This document shows, piece after piece, positions 1 through 9,010 of a stretch of 64,000 bases of DNA. A program made the position numbers and the translations under genes. Position 1 is the first letter of the stretch, and each line of letters opens with the position of its first letter. Under the pieces are notes generated by a model. It did no database searches, had not been told where the DNA came from, and was given only the letters and a program-made list of their open reading frames with translations. This DNA comes from CAZAQK01 sp046344715. GTDB taxonomy: Bacteria > Pseudomonadota > Alphaproteobacteria > Rickettsiales > SXRF01. The stretch covers positions 1 through 64,000 of the forward strand of contig JBKDKX010000009.1 in NCBI GenBank assembly GCA_046344715.1. The letters run 5' to 3'.

Positions 1-15
1 TTGCAATTTTGCGCC

Positions 16-49
16 GAGATATTCCGCCTTTTAAAAGGCGGAATATCTC
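16..49. repeat. Perfect 34-bp palindrome
   Basis: The two 17-base arms (16-32 and 33-49) are exact reverse complements with no loop; each arm begins GAGATATTCCGCC. The centre TTTTAAAA gives an in-frame TAA at 32-34, which closes the reading frame of the glycosyltransferase that follows. No T-run follows on either side, so a simple intrinsic terminator is not clear. It may be a mobile or regulatory dyad that lies at the breakpoint of the truncated gene. Confidence 0.75.
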
Positions 50-70
50 ATCCCTCTCAGCGCGGGAAAG

Positions 71-1393
71 GTGAACATATTGTTTTTCCATAGCAACACC
101 TGCTTATCACAAGTGTTGCACTTCGTTTTAGAGCCAAGGTGCGACTCACTCCTGAAAAGAGCGCTGATACTTATTCCCCTGATATGTTCTGATACACTGA
201 TGATGTATGCCATCAGTGGCATGGAGAGCCCACTAAGCTTTGTTCTGCTTGGCTGGTTCTTGCTGGAGTTGTTCAAGGCTGCGGATATATACCGCTTGTT
301 GTTTATTACGGCACTTCTTGCATTAACGCGGTTGGATAACATCATCCTGATTGCGCCTGTTATGTGTTGGGTGCTGCTGGGAAGGTATAAAACTATAAAT
401 ATGGTCAGAGCACTATTTGCCATCAGCCCGTTTTTACTTTGGTCGGGTTTTTCGCTGGTGTATTATGGATTCATTTTCCCTAATACAAAATATGCTAAGC
501 TGAGCAGTGGTATCAGCAGTTCAGATTTGATTGAGAATGGTATAAACTATTTTCTGGTATCAGCTGCCTATGATATCCCTTCGGCATTGATGGTAGTTGG
601 AGTGCTTTGCTATGCTACATGGTTAGCCTGTAAGAAAGTTAGACCAAATATAACGATTTTACTGCTATGTCTTGGGTGCATAGTTAATGGTGTTTACGTA
701 GTTTATGTAGGCGGTGATTATATGTTTGGTCGCTTTACGGCCAATACTATTATCGTTTGTATTTTTATGATTCCCTTCATTTATCATAACAGTGGTTTAC
801 GTATGCGTGCTGTGTTATTGGCCGTTTTCCTAATCACATATTTTATGCATGCCGTGGTTATTGATAATAGCGATTTTAACGATGTTGAATATCGGTTCAG
901 GCTTAGTAATTCTTTTACACATGGACACGCTGTCAGCGGGTTGTTTACGCAGCCAGGACATATTATACGCGATAAAACTACGCATAAATGGGCAAAAGAT
1001 GGGCAGAGGCTTGCCAAGAAGAAAAAAAGGGATGTTGTGGTCAAGCGTGTGATTGGAGCAACAGGTTTCTATGCGTCAGCGCGGCATATTATCATAGATT
1101 CCAGAGCACTTTCTGATGTGCTGTTGGCACGGCTACCAGTTTCAAATACTGTGCCATTGCGATCCGGCCACTATACTAGAGATATACCAAAAGGATATAT
1201 CTACGCTAGGAAGACAGGCAACACATCTAAAATGGAGAAATCGCTGGAAGCCTATTATCAAAAGATACGACTCATCACATCTGCTGAACTTTTTAGAATA
1301 GAGCGCTTGCGAGAGATATTATTGTTTAACATAGGTAGGTATGATTACTTAATTGAACGTTATAATAACGCTGTAGGAAATAATACTATATAA
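71..1393 (+). CDS. AftB-like GT-C membrane glycosyltransferase, N-terminally truncated
   Basis: A polytopic membrane protein of 440 residues that resembles GT-C polyprenyl-phosphosugar transferases of the AftB type (terminal arabinofuranosyltransferase of mycobacteria). The recognisable signatures are GFIFPNTKYAKL around residue 133, the segment VVYVGGDYMFGRF near 210, and a soluble C-terminal part with GATGFYASARHIIIDSRAL. Members of this group normally start with about 100 further residues that carry the first membrane segment and the acidic catalytic loop; these are absent. The frame is closed by a TAA at 32-34 inside the palindrome, and the first possible start is a GTG at 71 without a good ribosome-binding site. 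It may be a 5'-deleted remnant, or a frameshift may lie left of the window. The sugar donor is unknown. Confidence 0.6.
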   Translation: MNILFFHSNTCLSQVLHFVLEPRCDSLLKRALILIPLICSDTLMMYAISGMESPLSFVLLGWFLLELFKAADIYRLLFITALLALTRLDNIILIAPVMCWVLLGRYKTINMVRALFAISPFLLWSGFSLVYYGFIFPNTKYAKLSSGISSSDLIENGINYFLVSAAYDIPSALMVVGVLCYATWLACKKVRPNITILLLCLGCIVNGVYVVYVGGDYMFGRFTANTIIVCIFMIPFIYHNSGLRMRAVLLAVFLITYFMHAVVIDNSDFNDVEYRFRLSNSFTHGHAVSGLFTQPGHIIRDKTTHKWAKDGQRLAKKKKRDVVVKRVIGATGFYASARHIIIDSRALSDVLLARLPVSNTVPLRSGHYTRDIPKGYIYARKTGNTSKMEKSLEAYYQKIRLITSAELFRIERLREILLFNIGRYDYLIERYNNAVGNNTI

Positions 1394-1409
1394 ATGATTT
1401 TTTTGTATT

Positions 1410-2144
1410 CTAACGCGCAGGAAGAATTTCTGGGGATGTTGTGTGTAGTCTTGCAACATGCTGATTATGATTTTCGTCGAGATCCTTATCTTCAAGGTGT
1501 GAAACCAGATAGCGTTTGCTTATCCAGCTATCCATAGATTTCATCTGATCAGGAAAACAGAAGCGAGAAGCAAGGCCGATAGCCGTTGTAAGCGCGGTGC
1601 TTGCTGCTTTGCCGGCAAAAATAACTCCGGCAGGGGAAGGATTTTTAAGTAGTAGTTTTTGTGTCAACAAGTTGCCCAGCGTGCCCGTGCTCGCAATAAT
1701 GCCAGAGCGCACAAAATTACGTTCTTGAAATGTTTTCCATTCATCTACGTGCTTCTGGTAATCCGGCGTGTCTTTTTCATCGGCAAAAACGCTATGGGCA
1801 ACGGTGGTGAATAATGGATCAATCATCTTGCGTGCGCCGCGCGTAAAACGATGCAGTTCTTCCGGTGCAATGGCCTCGGCTAAAATTAGGCTGCTTGCAC
1901 CTGCAAGGTCGCCCACTAGTTCGCCGGTAAAGTTTTGGGTGTATGTGCCGTAGCGTTGGTGAGCAGGTGCATCAAAATTGTATTTATTGGCGTATTTTTT
2001 CTGAACCAGAAGGCTGATATATGGTTCATATATATTAGCAGCAAGGCTAAATAAGCCGCTTTGCACCGCATAGGCAACCGTCTCGCCGCGCACCTGCGCG
2101 GAGACAGTGTTGGTATCTTGAGTAATACCAGTGACATCGCTCAT
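1410..2144 (-). CDS. Uncharacterised 244-residue protein
   Basis: I do not recognise this protein. It has no signal peptide. The N-terminal half is moderately hydrophobic and alanine-rich (residues 70-95), and a second Ala/Gly/Leu-rich stretch with GIIASTGTLGNLLTQKLLL occurs around 150-185, so it may associate with membranes or form a helical bundle. The C-terminus is charged and His-rich. The start ATG at 2144 has no obvious Shine-Dalgarno sequence. It converges with the glycosyltransferase upstream and is separated by 100 bp from the arylsulfotransferase-like pair on the same strand. The intact 244-codon frame makes it a probable gene; function unknown. Confidence 0.6.
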   Translation of the reverse strand: MSDVTGITQDTNTVSAQVRGETVAYAVQSGLFSLAANIYEPYISLLVQKKYANKYNFDAPAHQRYGTYTQNFTGELVGDLAGASSLILAEAIAPEELHRFTRGARKMIDPLFTTVAHSVFADEKDTPDYQKHVDEWKTFQERNFVRSGIIASTGTLGNLLTQKLLLKNPSPAGVIFAGKAASTALTTAIGLASRFCFPDQMKSMDSWISKRYLVSHLEDKDLDENHNQHVARLHTTSPEILPAR

Positions 2145-2244
2145 TCGACCAGTATATTAGATTAATGTGTATTTGTAAAACATTTATAAATATCAAATAG
2201 CTAATGAAAATAATATGTTAGCTAGTAAAATACGAACGCTTTAA

Positions 2245-3639
2245 TTAGTGCGCGGCGTCTTCATTAAGAATAAAGTTTAATTCTGATGCGCCGTAGCGTG
2301 TAGCGCTCACGATGATTCCGTTAATGTATGGATTGAATAAAAGTGGTTCTTCATAATAAGGGGCAATAGTTTCTTCTTTTGCAGCTTCTTGGGGAGCATC
2401 TTTAGTTTTTTTGATTTTTTTCTGAGGAATTTTATAGTCCCACACAATATTTTTATTGGGTGTAACTTCAAAGACTCTTGAATTGAGTGATTCTACAATA
2501 AGTGTGTTGCCATTCGGAAGCCGTTGTACACGACCGTATGAATCGGTAAAAAATGGGTTGTTTTTGTTTCCAGCATAATGCCAGGAGACACCCAGCGTTT
2601 TAGGATCAAGCTCTATAACCCTAGAGTAAATATGTTTATCCTTGGCATGGCCTTTATTGTCGAAAACTAAAATGTTGCCATTAGACAGAAAATGGGCGGA
2701 ATGCTGCGCTCTCCACAAGCCGTTATACGCCCAGATGATTTGTTTTTTGGCCATATCAAATACGGCGACAGTATCGAGATTGCGGATGGAAATAAGTAAA
2801 TTTCCTTCTTTAAACATTGGAAATGCCGCTGATAATTCGGGAGTCAGTATGTTAATAGAATTGGTATGGAATCGATCCCACTTGGCACTATTTTTTAGGT
2901 AATCATTTAGCAGGAGTGCGTAAGGTGAATTTTGTATTGCCTCAGGAATGGAGAATTTCTGTATTTCCTGACCATCAGGCGATAAAACAACAATTTCATC
3001 AATCAACAGTGTGTTTGATTCGGTCTCAAATAGTTTTTGATCAGATCTTTCCAGTGTTTGTGTGAGTGCGAAGATGTTACCGGTTTTAGGATCAATGGTG
3101 AAATCATGGTGAGTATTACCAGCATATGTCCATAATACATTTGAATCTTTATCTACCTTGACCATTCCATAGCCATATGGGGTATCACCAATACCAGTAT
3201 AAACTGCAATAAGGTCTCCATTTGGGAAAACATGTGCTTTTTCTAAATATATCCATTCTTCCGGAACGGGTTTTTTAATGTGTTTTTGATTTTTCCATAC
3301 AGAATTAAAGGGGAGCTGCCAACGATATACAATTTTACCCGTCATATCAGCAAGAAAGGCATTTGAGGAATAGCGGTATGTAAAAAGCGTATAGCCGTTA
3401 TACGCGCCTTCTTTATTCCAGATTACTTTCTTTTTTGAAATAAGTTCTGAAATTTTGGATAGTTTGGTATCTGATAACGAATCTGCATCATATTGTGTAA
3501 TATAGGATTCAACATTTTCTAGAAATTCGGATATCTCCAGCGTAGATTGAAAATGAAAATGTTTAGCGGCAAATCCTGCCATAAAAATCAGGAAGATTAC
3601 GCTTATAATAAAAACAAAATTAAATATTTTTCCCAGCAT
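2245..3639 (-). CDS. Arylsulfotransferase-family beta-propeller protein (second copy)
   Basis: This 464-residue protein has one N-terminal membrane helix (about residues 5-25) followed by a beta-propeller of the arylsulfotransferase (ASST) type. Repeated blades show the pattern strand-Gly-x-Val-x-Trp, for example NILVFDNKGH and GRVQRLPNGNTLIVES. Histidines typical of the family are visible in HHDFTIDP, FHTNSI and QHSAHFL. Family members move sulfate from an aryl sulfate donor to phenols through a phospho-His-like sulfo-histidine, but many homologues are uncharacterised. The product would be anchored to the inner membrane with the propeller outside. The start lies 3 bases after the stop of the paralogue at 3643-4941, so the two are almost certainly cotranscribed. 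A Lys/Glu-rich insertion near residue 410 distinguishes this copy. Confidence 0.75.
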   Translation of the reverse strand: MLGKIFNFVFIISVIFLIFMAGFAAKHFHFQSTLEISEFLENVESYITQYDADSLSDTKLSKISELISKKKVIWNKEGAYNGYTLFTYRYSSNAFLADMTGKIVYRWQLPFNSVWKNQKHIKKPVPEEWIYLEKAHVFPNGDLIAVYTGIGDTPYGYGMVKVDKDSNVLWTYAGNTHHDFTIDPKTGNIFALTQTLERSDQKLFETESNTLLIDEIVVLSPDGQEIQKFSIPEAIQNSPYALLLNDYLKNSAKWDRFHTNSINILTPELSAAFPMFKEGNLLISIRNLDTVAVFDMAKKQIIWAYNGLWRAQHSAHFLSNGNILVFDNKGHAKDKHIYSRVIELDPKTLGVSWHYAGNKNNPFFTDSYGRVQRLPNGNTLIVESLNSRVFEVTPNKNIVWDYKIPQKKIKKTKDAPQEAAKEETIAPYYEEPLLFNPYINGIIVSATRYGASELNFILNEDAAH

Positions 3640-3642
3640 AAG

Positions 3643-4941
3643 CTACTGCATAAATGTCAGGGCATCTTTTGCGTAACGTGTACCAGATAAGATACCATTT
3701 TGGGGTTTAGGAGGCAGTCTGTATTCCCATGCAATATTTTTATCGGGAGTAACTTCAACAATATAGCGTTGTAATGACGATGTAATCAGCAGGTTCCCGT
3801 TTGGTAAATACTGAATGCGACCATGAAATTCAGAATATATAGATTTTGTATCCTGTCCCGTATAATACCAGATAGGTTTTGTGGTTAAAGGATCTATTAT
3901 CAACGCCCTGCTATAGTCTTTGCCATTGTAATAAAATCCTTGGTTATCAAATAATCCAATATTTCCTGTGGGAAGAAATTTAGCGTCATGTTGCATTTTC
4001 CAATGCCCACTTACAGCCCATACTACTTTCTTTGTATTCAGGTCAACGACAGCTAAAATTCCTGAATTTCTAAGCGAAATTAGTACTTGTCCTGATTTGA
4101 ATTGTGGAAAGACTTCGGCTATTTCAGGCTCTAGTGCCATAATTGAGTTTGTATGAAAATGATTCCATGTATATTTTTTTGCCCCATCTTTTTTATAGTA
4201 GAGCAAAGAAGCAAATTCAGATGACATAAAGGCATCTAGAATCGAAAGTTTTGAGAGCTCTTTACCGTCTTTATCCAGCGTGACGATGAAATCCACAAGT
4301 ATGGGGAATTTAAGCCCCTTGGTTCCTTGTGGAGGGGTTTTAATCATTTCATGTGTTAAGGTATATATGGTGCCATTTTGGGTAGATACATAAAAATCAT
4401 GGTGAACGTTAGCACTATATTTCCATATCAATTTTGAATCTTTATTGATCTTGGCAAGCCCGTAACCATAGGGTGTATCGCCTAATCCGGTATATTGGAT
4501 TAATAAATCACCGTTTGGAAACACATGGCATTTATCAAAAAATATTTTTGCTTTAACCGTAGGTGTTGTGTGTCTTGGCTTTGGCCAAGCTTTGTTAAAC
4601 GGCATATTCCAGGCATGAACGACCTTACCCGACATATCAATTAATTCTGCTTTGGTGAAGCTTTCCTGACAGACTAGAGTATAACCATCATATGCAGCGT
4701 TTTTATCCCAAATTGGTTTAAAGGGTTTTCCTTCAATTGTTTTTATTTTTGATTTTTTGATTTTCGCAGGCTTTTCTGGAATATCAGTTGATAAATTATT
4801 CCACCAGGCTTCTCCTCCCTCAAAAGCCTCTGTTATAAGAATACCAGGTGGTATTCTAAAATACGTAACTAGTGCTCCTGTAATGAATATAAAGGCACAT
4901 ATTCCAATCAGGGCAAATATTGCTATTAATCTATCGAGCAT
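3643..4941 (-). CDS. Arylsulfotransferase-family beta-propeller protein (first copy)
   Basis: First gene of a tandem pair. The protein (432 residues from the ATG at 4941; a TTG at 4947 is an alternative) has an N-terminal membrane helix, RLIAIFALIGICAFIFITGA, and the same ASST-type propeller as its neighbour, with matching segments such as GDTPYGYG, HHDFYVS, HFHTNSIMAL and NGNLLITSS. The paralogues align over nearly their full length. A Lys/Pro linker (residues about 55-70) separates anchor and propeller. Neither has a DsbL/DsbI pair beside it, unlike the classical enterobacterial assT operon. Substrate unknown; a role in envelope sulfation or in binding is possible. Confidence 0.75.
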   Translation of the reverse strand: MLDRLIAIFALIGICAFIFITGALVTYFRIPPGILITEAFEGGEAWWNNLSTDIPEKPAKIKKSKIKTIEGKPFKPIWDKNAAYDGYTLVCQESFTKAELIDMSGKVVHAWNMPFNKAWPKPRHTTPTVKAKIFFDKCHVFPNGDLLIQYTGLGDTPYGYGLAKINKDSKLIWKYSANVHHDFYVSTQNGTIYTLTHEMIKTPPQGTKGLKFPILVDFIVTLDKDGKELSKLSILDAFMSSEFASLLYYKKDGAKKYTWNHFHTNSIMALEPEIAEVFPQFKSGQVLISLRNSGILAVVDLNTKKVVWAVSGHWKMQHDAKFLPTGNIGLFDNQGFYYNGKDYSRALIIDPLTTKPIWYYTGQDTKSIYSEFHGRIQYLPNGNLLITSSLQRYIVEVTPDKNIAWEYRLPPKPQNGILSGTRYAKDALTFMQ

Positions 4942-4992
4942 CCACAAATGTGTATTTTTTTTTTAAGTTTGTGTAAACATTATTTATCTTAA

Positions 4993-5020
4993 TTGACTTG
5001 TTTAAGATGGAATCTATAGT
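4993..5020 (+). promoter_or_regulatory. Candidate sigma70-type promoter of the kdp operon
   Basis: TTGACT (4993-4998) and TATAGT (5015-5020) are separated by 16 bases, five of six matches to each consensus hexamer. The expected start of transcription, about 7 bases past the -10 box, falls on or beside the ATG at 5027, which would make the first small frame of the transcript leaderless. Confidence 0.5.
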
Positions 5021-5026
5021 GCGCGC

Positions 5027-5119
5027 ATGTCTGGCATACTATACACGCTGTTGAGCCTTGCTCTTTTTATGAGTGCAGGTTTGTTCGCTTTCTTTTGTAA
5101 GCACACAGAGAAAGACTAA
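5027..5119 (+). CDS. Possible 30-residue membrane peptide upstream of kdpF
   Basis: An ATG-started frame of 30 codons encodes a single hydrophobic helix with a charged tail: MSGILYTLLSLALFMSAG, then a short Phe-rich part and HTEKD. Its size and shape resemble KdpF, which follows 12 bases later. It has no convincing Shine-Dalgarno sequence and its ATG coincides with the predicted transcription start, so translation is uncertain. It could be a second KdpF-like peptide, a leader peptide, or chance. Confidence 0.35.
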   Translation: MSGILYTLLSLALFMSAGLFAFFCKHTEKD

Positions 5120-5131
5120 GAGGTACAACAT

Positions 5132-5218
5132 ATGCTCTATATAACTATGGGTTTGGTTGCAGCGGGTTTGCTTGTCTATCTGGTTATTGCGCTTCTGAGA
5201 CCAGATTTTTTCCCGTAA
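5132..5218 (+). CDS. kdpF: KdpF, small subunit of the potassium-transporting ATPase
   Basis: A 28-residue single-span peptide beginning MLYITMGLVAAGLLVYLVI and ending with ALLRPDFFP. The pattern hydrophobic helix plus L-x-x-P-x-x-F near the C-terminus is characteristic of KdpF, which stabilises the KdpABC complex in the membrane. A purine-rich AAGAGG lies 8 bases before the ATG. The stop is 6 bases before kdpA. The position directly upstream of kdpA makes the call firm despite the size. Confidence 0.85.
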   Translation: MLYITMGLVAAGLLVYLVIALLRPDFFP

Positions 5219-5224
5219 CCCCCT

Positions 5225-6943
5225 ATGGATAGTTTGTTTCATACCTTTTTTTATCTCGTCCTTACGTTTGCTCTTGCAAAGCCTTTGGGTGGTTATATGG
5301 CACGGGTATATACTGGTAAACGTGTGTGGACACAGCCCGTGCTCGGCTGGGCGGAACGGTTAGTATATAAGGTATGCGGTGTAGATCCTAAGCAGGAAAT
5401 GGGTTGGTTCACCTATCTAATATCGCTCACAACATTGGGATTCTTAGGGTTTTTTCTACTGTTTGTAATTTTGGTTTTTCAAGGGGTATTACCCATGAAT
5501 CCGCAAGGTTATGCTGGCCTTTCGGCAGATCTGGCATTTAATGCGGCCATGAGTTTTGTTACCAACACCAACTGGCAAAGCTATAGCGGTGAGGCGCAAT
5601 TAAGTTATTTCTCGCAGGCTGTTGGGCTTACGGTGCAGAACTTCCTTTCCGCAGCCACCGGCATGGCAGTGGCCGTTGCATTATTCAGGGGGCTTAAGCG
5701 TAAACAGGCCACTACCATAGGTAATGCATGGGCAGATGTTGTACGCGGTGTAATCTATATATTATTACCGCTGGCATTTATATTTTCACTGGTACTGGTA
5801 TCGCAGGGCGTTATCCAGAATTTCAACAGCTATACAGAATATACGGCACTTGAATCAGCCAAGGAAACAACGCAGCTTATGGCGCAGGGGCCTGCGGCAT
5901 CACAGGTCGCTATTAAAATGTTAGGAAGTAATGGTGGCGGATTTTTCAATGTAAATTCCGCGCATCCGTTTGAAAACCCTACACCACTGACAAATTTCAT
6001 GAATATGATATCAATTTTGCTGATACCGGTGGCACTGGTGTTTTGCTTCGGCGTGATGATTTCAGACCGCAGGCAGAGCTGGGTGCTGCTTTCTGCAATG
6101 ACCGCCATATTCTTGCCTCTCATACTCATTGCCGGAAACCTTGAGGCGAGCGGTAACCCGTTGCTTGATAAAAAATTGGTGAATCAGGAAGCAGGCAATA
6201 TGGAAGGCAAGGAAGTGAGGGTGGGAGCAGCTGATTCCGCACTCTGGGCTGTGGCTACAACGGCTACTTCTAATGGTTCAGTAAACTCCATGCACGATTC
6301 ATTCATGCCCCTTGCGGGGATGATTCCACTGTTGCTTATCCAGTTTGGGGAGGTGATTTTTGGTGGTGTAGGTAGCGGTGCATTCGGCATGATCATTTAT
6401 GTTATCATCACCGTATTTATTGGTGGGCTGATGGTGGGGCGTACACCTGAATATCTGGGTAAGAAACTGGGGCCGTTTGAGATTAAAATGGCATCGCTGG
6501 TAATTATTATTCCCGCCTGTTTTGTGCTCACAGGCACGGCACTGGCAGTGAGTCTGCAGGCGGGGGTGATGGCCACAACAAATGAGGGCGCGCAGGCCTT
6601 TAGTGAAATATTATATGCGTTCTCTTCTGCCAGTAATAATAACGGCAGTGCATTCGCTGGCCTGAATGCCAACAGCCCGTTTTATAATACGATACTTGGA
6701 ATATGTATGTTCATCGGGCGGTACTGGCTGTTTGTGCCTGTGCTTGCAGTTGCAGGGTCGCTTGCCACAAAAAATATCGTGCCACAGAGCCCAGGTACAT
6801 TACCAACGCACACGCCGTTATTTGTGGTAATGCTGGTTGGGGTAATTATTCTGCTAGATGTACTCACCTATGTTCCAGCATTGGCACTGGGACCCATTGC
6901 TGAGCATATGGCATTGGTTGAGCAGATACAGGCCAGCCCATGA
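5225..6943 (+). CDS. kdpA: Potassium-transporting ATPase subunit A
   Basis: KdpA (572 residues, the usual length is about 560) is the K+-channel-like subunit of the high-affinity KdpFABC pump. It is strongly hydrophobic, with four repeated pore-type segments; the motifs TNTNWQSYSGE and GSNGGGFFNVNSAHPFENPT correspond to the selectivity-filter regions. The ATG at 5225 follows kdpF after only 6 bases and lacks a strong Shine-Dalgarno sequence, which suggests translational coupling. The stop overlaps the start of kdpB by 4 bases. Confidence 0.97.
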   Translation: MDSLFHTFFYLVLTFALAKPLGGYMARVYTGKRVWTQPVLGWAERLVYKVCGVDPKQEMGWFTYLISLTTLGFLGFFLLFVILVFQGVLPMNPQGYAGLSADLAFNAAMSFVTNTNWQSYSGEAQLSYFSQAVGLTVQNFLSAATGMAVAVALFRGLKRKQATTIGNAWADVVRGVIYILLPLAFIFSLVLVSQGVIQNFNSYTEYTALESAKETTQLMAQGPAASQVAIKMLGSNGGGFFNVNSAHPFENPTPLTNFMNMISILLIPVALVFCFGVMISDRRQSWVLLSAMTAIFLPLILIAGNLEASGNPLLDKKLVNQEAGNMEGKEVRVGAADSALWAVATTATSNGSVNSMHDSFMPLAGMIPLLLIQFGEVIFGGVGSGAFGMIIYVIITVFIGGLMVGRTPEYLGKKLGPFEIKMASLVIIIPACFVLTGTALAVSLQAGVMATTNEGAQAFSEILYAFSSASNNNGSAFAGLNANSPFYNTILGICMFIGRYWLFVPVLAVAGSLATKNIVPQSPGTLPTHTPLFVVMLVGVIILLDVLTYVPALALGPIAEHMALVEQIQASP

Positions 6944-9009
6944 TTCAGGAAAAATCATCCAAACACATGAGCATTAAAAACGCATTGTTTGATGCGCTCA
7001 GGAAACTTTCACCCGCAGCACAGCTAAGGAATCCTGTGCTTTTTGTGGTGTATGTTGGTGCTGCGGCAGTCACCGTTATTTATATTGCGGGCTTGGTGTC
7101 GGGTGAAAATATCACCAGAGATTCCGGATGGTTCGTGTTGTGGACTGCCCTGTGGCTATGGTTTACCGTGCTTTTTGCCAACTTTGCCGAAAGCGTGGCA
7201 GAAGGACGTGGCAAAGCCCAGGCAGAAAGCCTCAGGGCACTGAGAAAAGATGTTCAGGCGCGTAAACTAAAAAGTAAAGATAACAGCGATGAATATCAGA
7301 TGGTTTCTGCATCATCCTTGCAGCGTGGCGATTTGGTACTTGTTGTTGCTGGTGATTTTATTCCGGCAGATGGTCAGGTTGTTGAAGGGATAGCATCGGT
7401 AGATGAAAGTGCGATTACCGGAGAAAGCGCGCCGGTTATCCGTGAAAGTGGCGGCGACTCAGATGGTGTAACTGGTGGTACGCGTGTGCTCTCAGATTGG
7501 TTGATAGTTAAGGTCACAGCGAGCGCCGGAGAATCATTTATTGAGCGTATGGTATCGCTTGTAGAAGGTGCCAAGCGTCAGAAAACACCGAATGAGGTAG
7601 CACTTTCCATACTACTTGCAGCTCTTACACTGGTGTTTTTGCTTACCATTATTACGTTGCTACCATTTTCAATTTTTAGCGCGAGCCACATTGAGGGGGC
7701 AAATCCGGTAAGTATGGTGGTGTTGATTGCGCTTCTGGTGTGTCTTTCTCCTACAACTATTGGCGGTTTACTTTCTGCTATCGGTATCGCGGGGATGAAC
7801 AGGTTACTTAAGGCCAATGTGATTGCGTCATCTGGCCGTGCAGTGGAAGCAGCGGGTGATGTGAATGTGCTGTTACTTGATAAAACCGGTACTATTACCC
7901 ACGGAAACCGCCAAGCGGAAGATTTCTTTCCTGCGAATGGTATAACCATTCAGGTGTTGGCTGAGGCAGCTCAGCTTTCTTCACTGGCAGATCATACACC
8001 AGAGGGTAAAAGCATTGTATTGCTTGCCCGCCGTAAATATAACCTGCCCGATATTGACACCGCACCTGCTGGCAGTGAGTTCATTGAATTTTCGGCAGAA
8101 ACGCGTTTTTCTGGAATACGTATCGGAAATCGTGAAGTGCTAAAAGGTGCTGCGGATGCCATTGAGACGCATCTTAAAAAAATTGGTGCAATGATACCAG
8201 ATGATGTGCAGAAACAGGTGCAGTCTATAGCGCGGCTTGGCGGCACGCCATTGGTGGTGGTGGATGGAAACCGTGCGCTGGGTGCTGTTTATTTGAAGGA
8301 TATTGTGAAGGCAGGCATTAAAGAACGCCTTGCCGACTTACGCCGCATGGGTATTAAAAGTATCATGATTACTGGTGATAATCAGCTTACGGCGGCAGCC
8401 ATTGCCGCAGAAGCAGGGGTAGATGATTATCTGGCGCAGGCAACGCCGGAGGCAAAGCTGAAACTCATCCGCAAGATGCAATCTGGTGGTGAGCTGGTTG
8501 CCATGGTGGGAGATGGCACGAATGACGCACCTGCGCTCGCGCAGTCAGATGTGGCGGTGGTGATGAATAGCGGCACGCAGGCGGCCAAGGAAGCCGGTAA
8601 TATGGTGGATCTGGATTCTGACCCCACTAAACTCATCGAGATTGTTAAAATCGGCAAGCAACTACTCATGACCCGCGGTGCGCTCACTACCTTTTCTATT
8701 GCTAATGACTTGGCTAAGTATTTTGCCATTATTCCTGCTGCTTTTGTGGGGACATACCCGCAGCTTGAAGCACTCAATATTATGCGGCTTGCGTCGCCGG
8801 AATCGGCGATGATGTCTGCCGTAATTTTTAATGCATTGATTATTATTGCGCTCATTCCTCTTGCCCTTAAAGGCGTAGAATACCGCGCGGCAGGTGCTGT
8901 TGCGCTTTTACGCCATAATTTGTTGGTGTATGGGTTGGGCGGCATCATTGTACCGTTTATCGGCATTAAGGTTATTGATATGGTGCTGGTTATGATGGGG
9001 GCGTTTTAA
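6940..9009 (+). CDS. kdpB: Potassium-transporting ATPase ATP-binding subunit B
   Basis: The P-type ATPase catalytic subunit (689 residues). Visible motifs are TGES in the actuator domain, the phosphorylation site DKTGTIT with Asp314, and the hinge motif MVGDGTNDAPAL. It hydrolyses ATP to drive K+ uptake through KdpA. The start overlaps the kdpA stop in an ATGA arrangement; an internal ATG at 6967 is possible but has no better ribosome-binding site. Followed after 1 base by kdpC. Confidence 0.97.
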   Translation: MIQEKSSKHMSIKNALFDALRKLSPAAQLRNPVLFVVYVGAAAVTVIYIAGLVSGENITRDSGWFVLWTALWLWFTVLFANFAESVAEGRGKAQAESLRALRKDVQARKLKSKDNSDEYQMVSASSLQRGDLVLVVAGDFIPADGQVVEGIASVDESAITGESAPVIRESGGDSDGVTGGTRVLSDWLIVKVTASAGESFIERMVSLVEGAKRQKTPNEVALSILLAALTLVFLLTIITLLPFSIFSASHIEGANPVSMVVLIALLVCLSPTTIGGLLSAIGIAGMNRLLKANVIASSGRAVEAAGDVNVLLLDKTGTITHGNRQAEDFFPANGITIQVLAEAAQLSSLADHTPEGKSIVLLARRKYNLPDIDTAPAGSEFIEFSAETRFSGIRIGNREVLKGAADAIETHLKKIGAMIPDDVQKQVQSIARLGGTPLVVVDGNRALGAVYLKDIVKAGIKERLADLRRMGIKSIMITGDNQLTAAAIAAEAGVDDYLAQATPEAKLKLIRKMQSGGELVAMVGDGTNDAPALAQSDVAVVMNSGTQAAKEAGNMVDLDSDPTKLIEIVKIGKQLLMTRGALTTFSIANDLAKYFAIIPAAFVGTYPQLEALNIMRLASPESAMMSAVIFNALIIIALIPLALKGVEYRAAGAVALLRHNLLVYGLGGIIVPFIGIKVIDMVLVMMGAF

Positions 9010-9010
9010 T

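Noticed and set aside
5039..5242. 67-codon minus-strand frame across the kdpF region
   Set aside because: Antisense of kdpF and the kdpA start; no ribosome-binding site or hydrophobic pattern.
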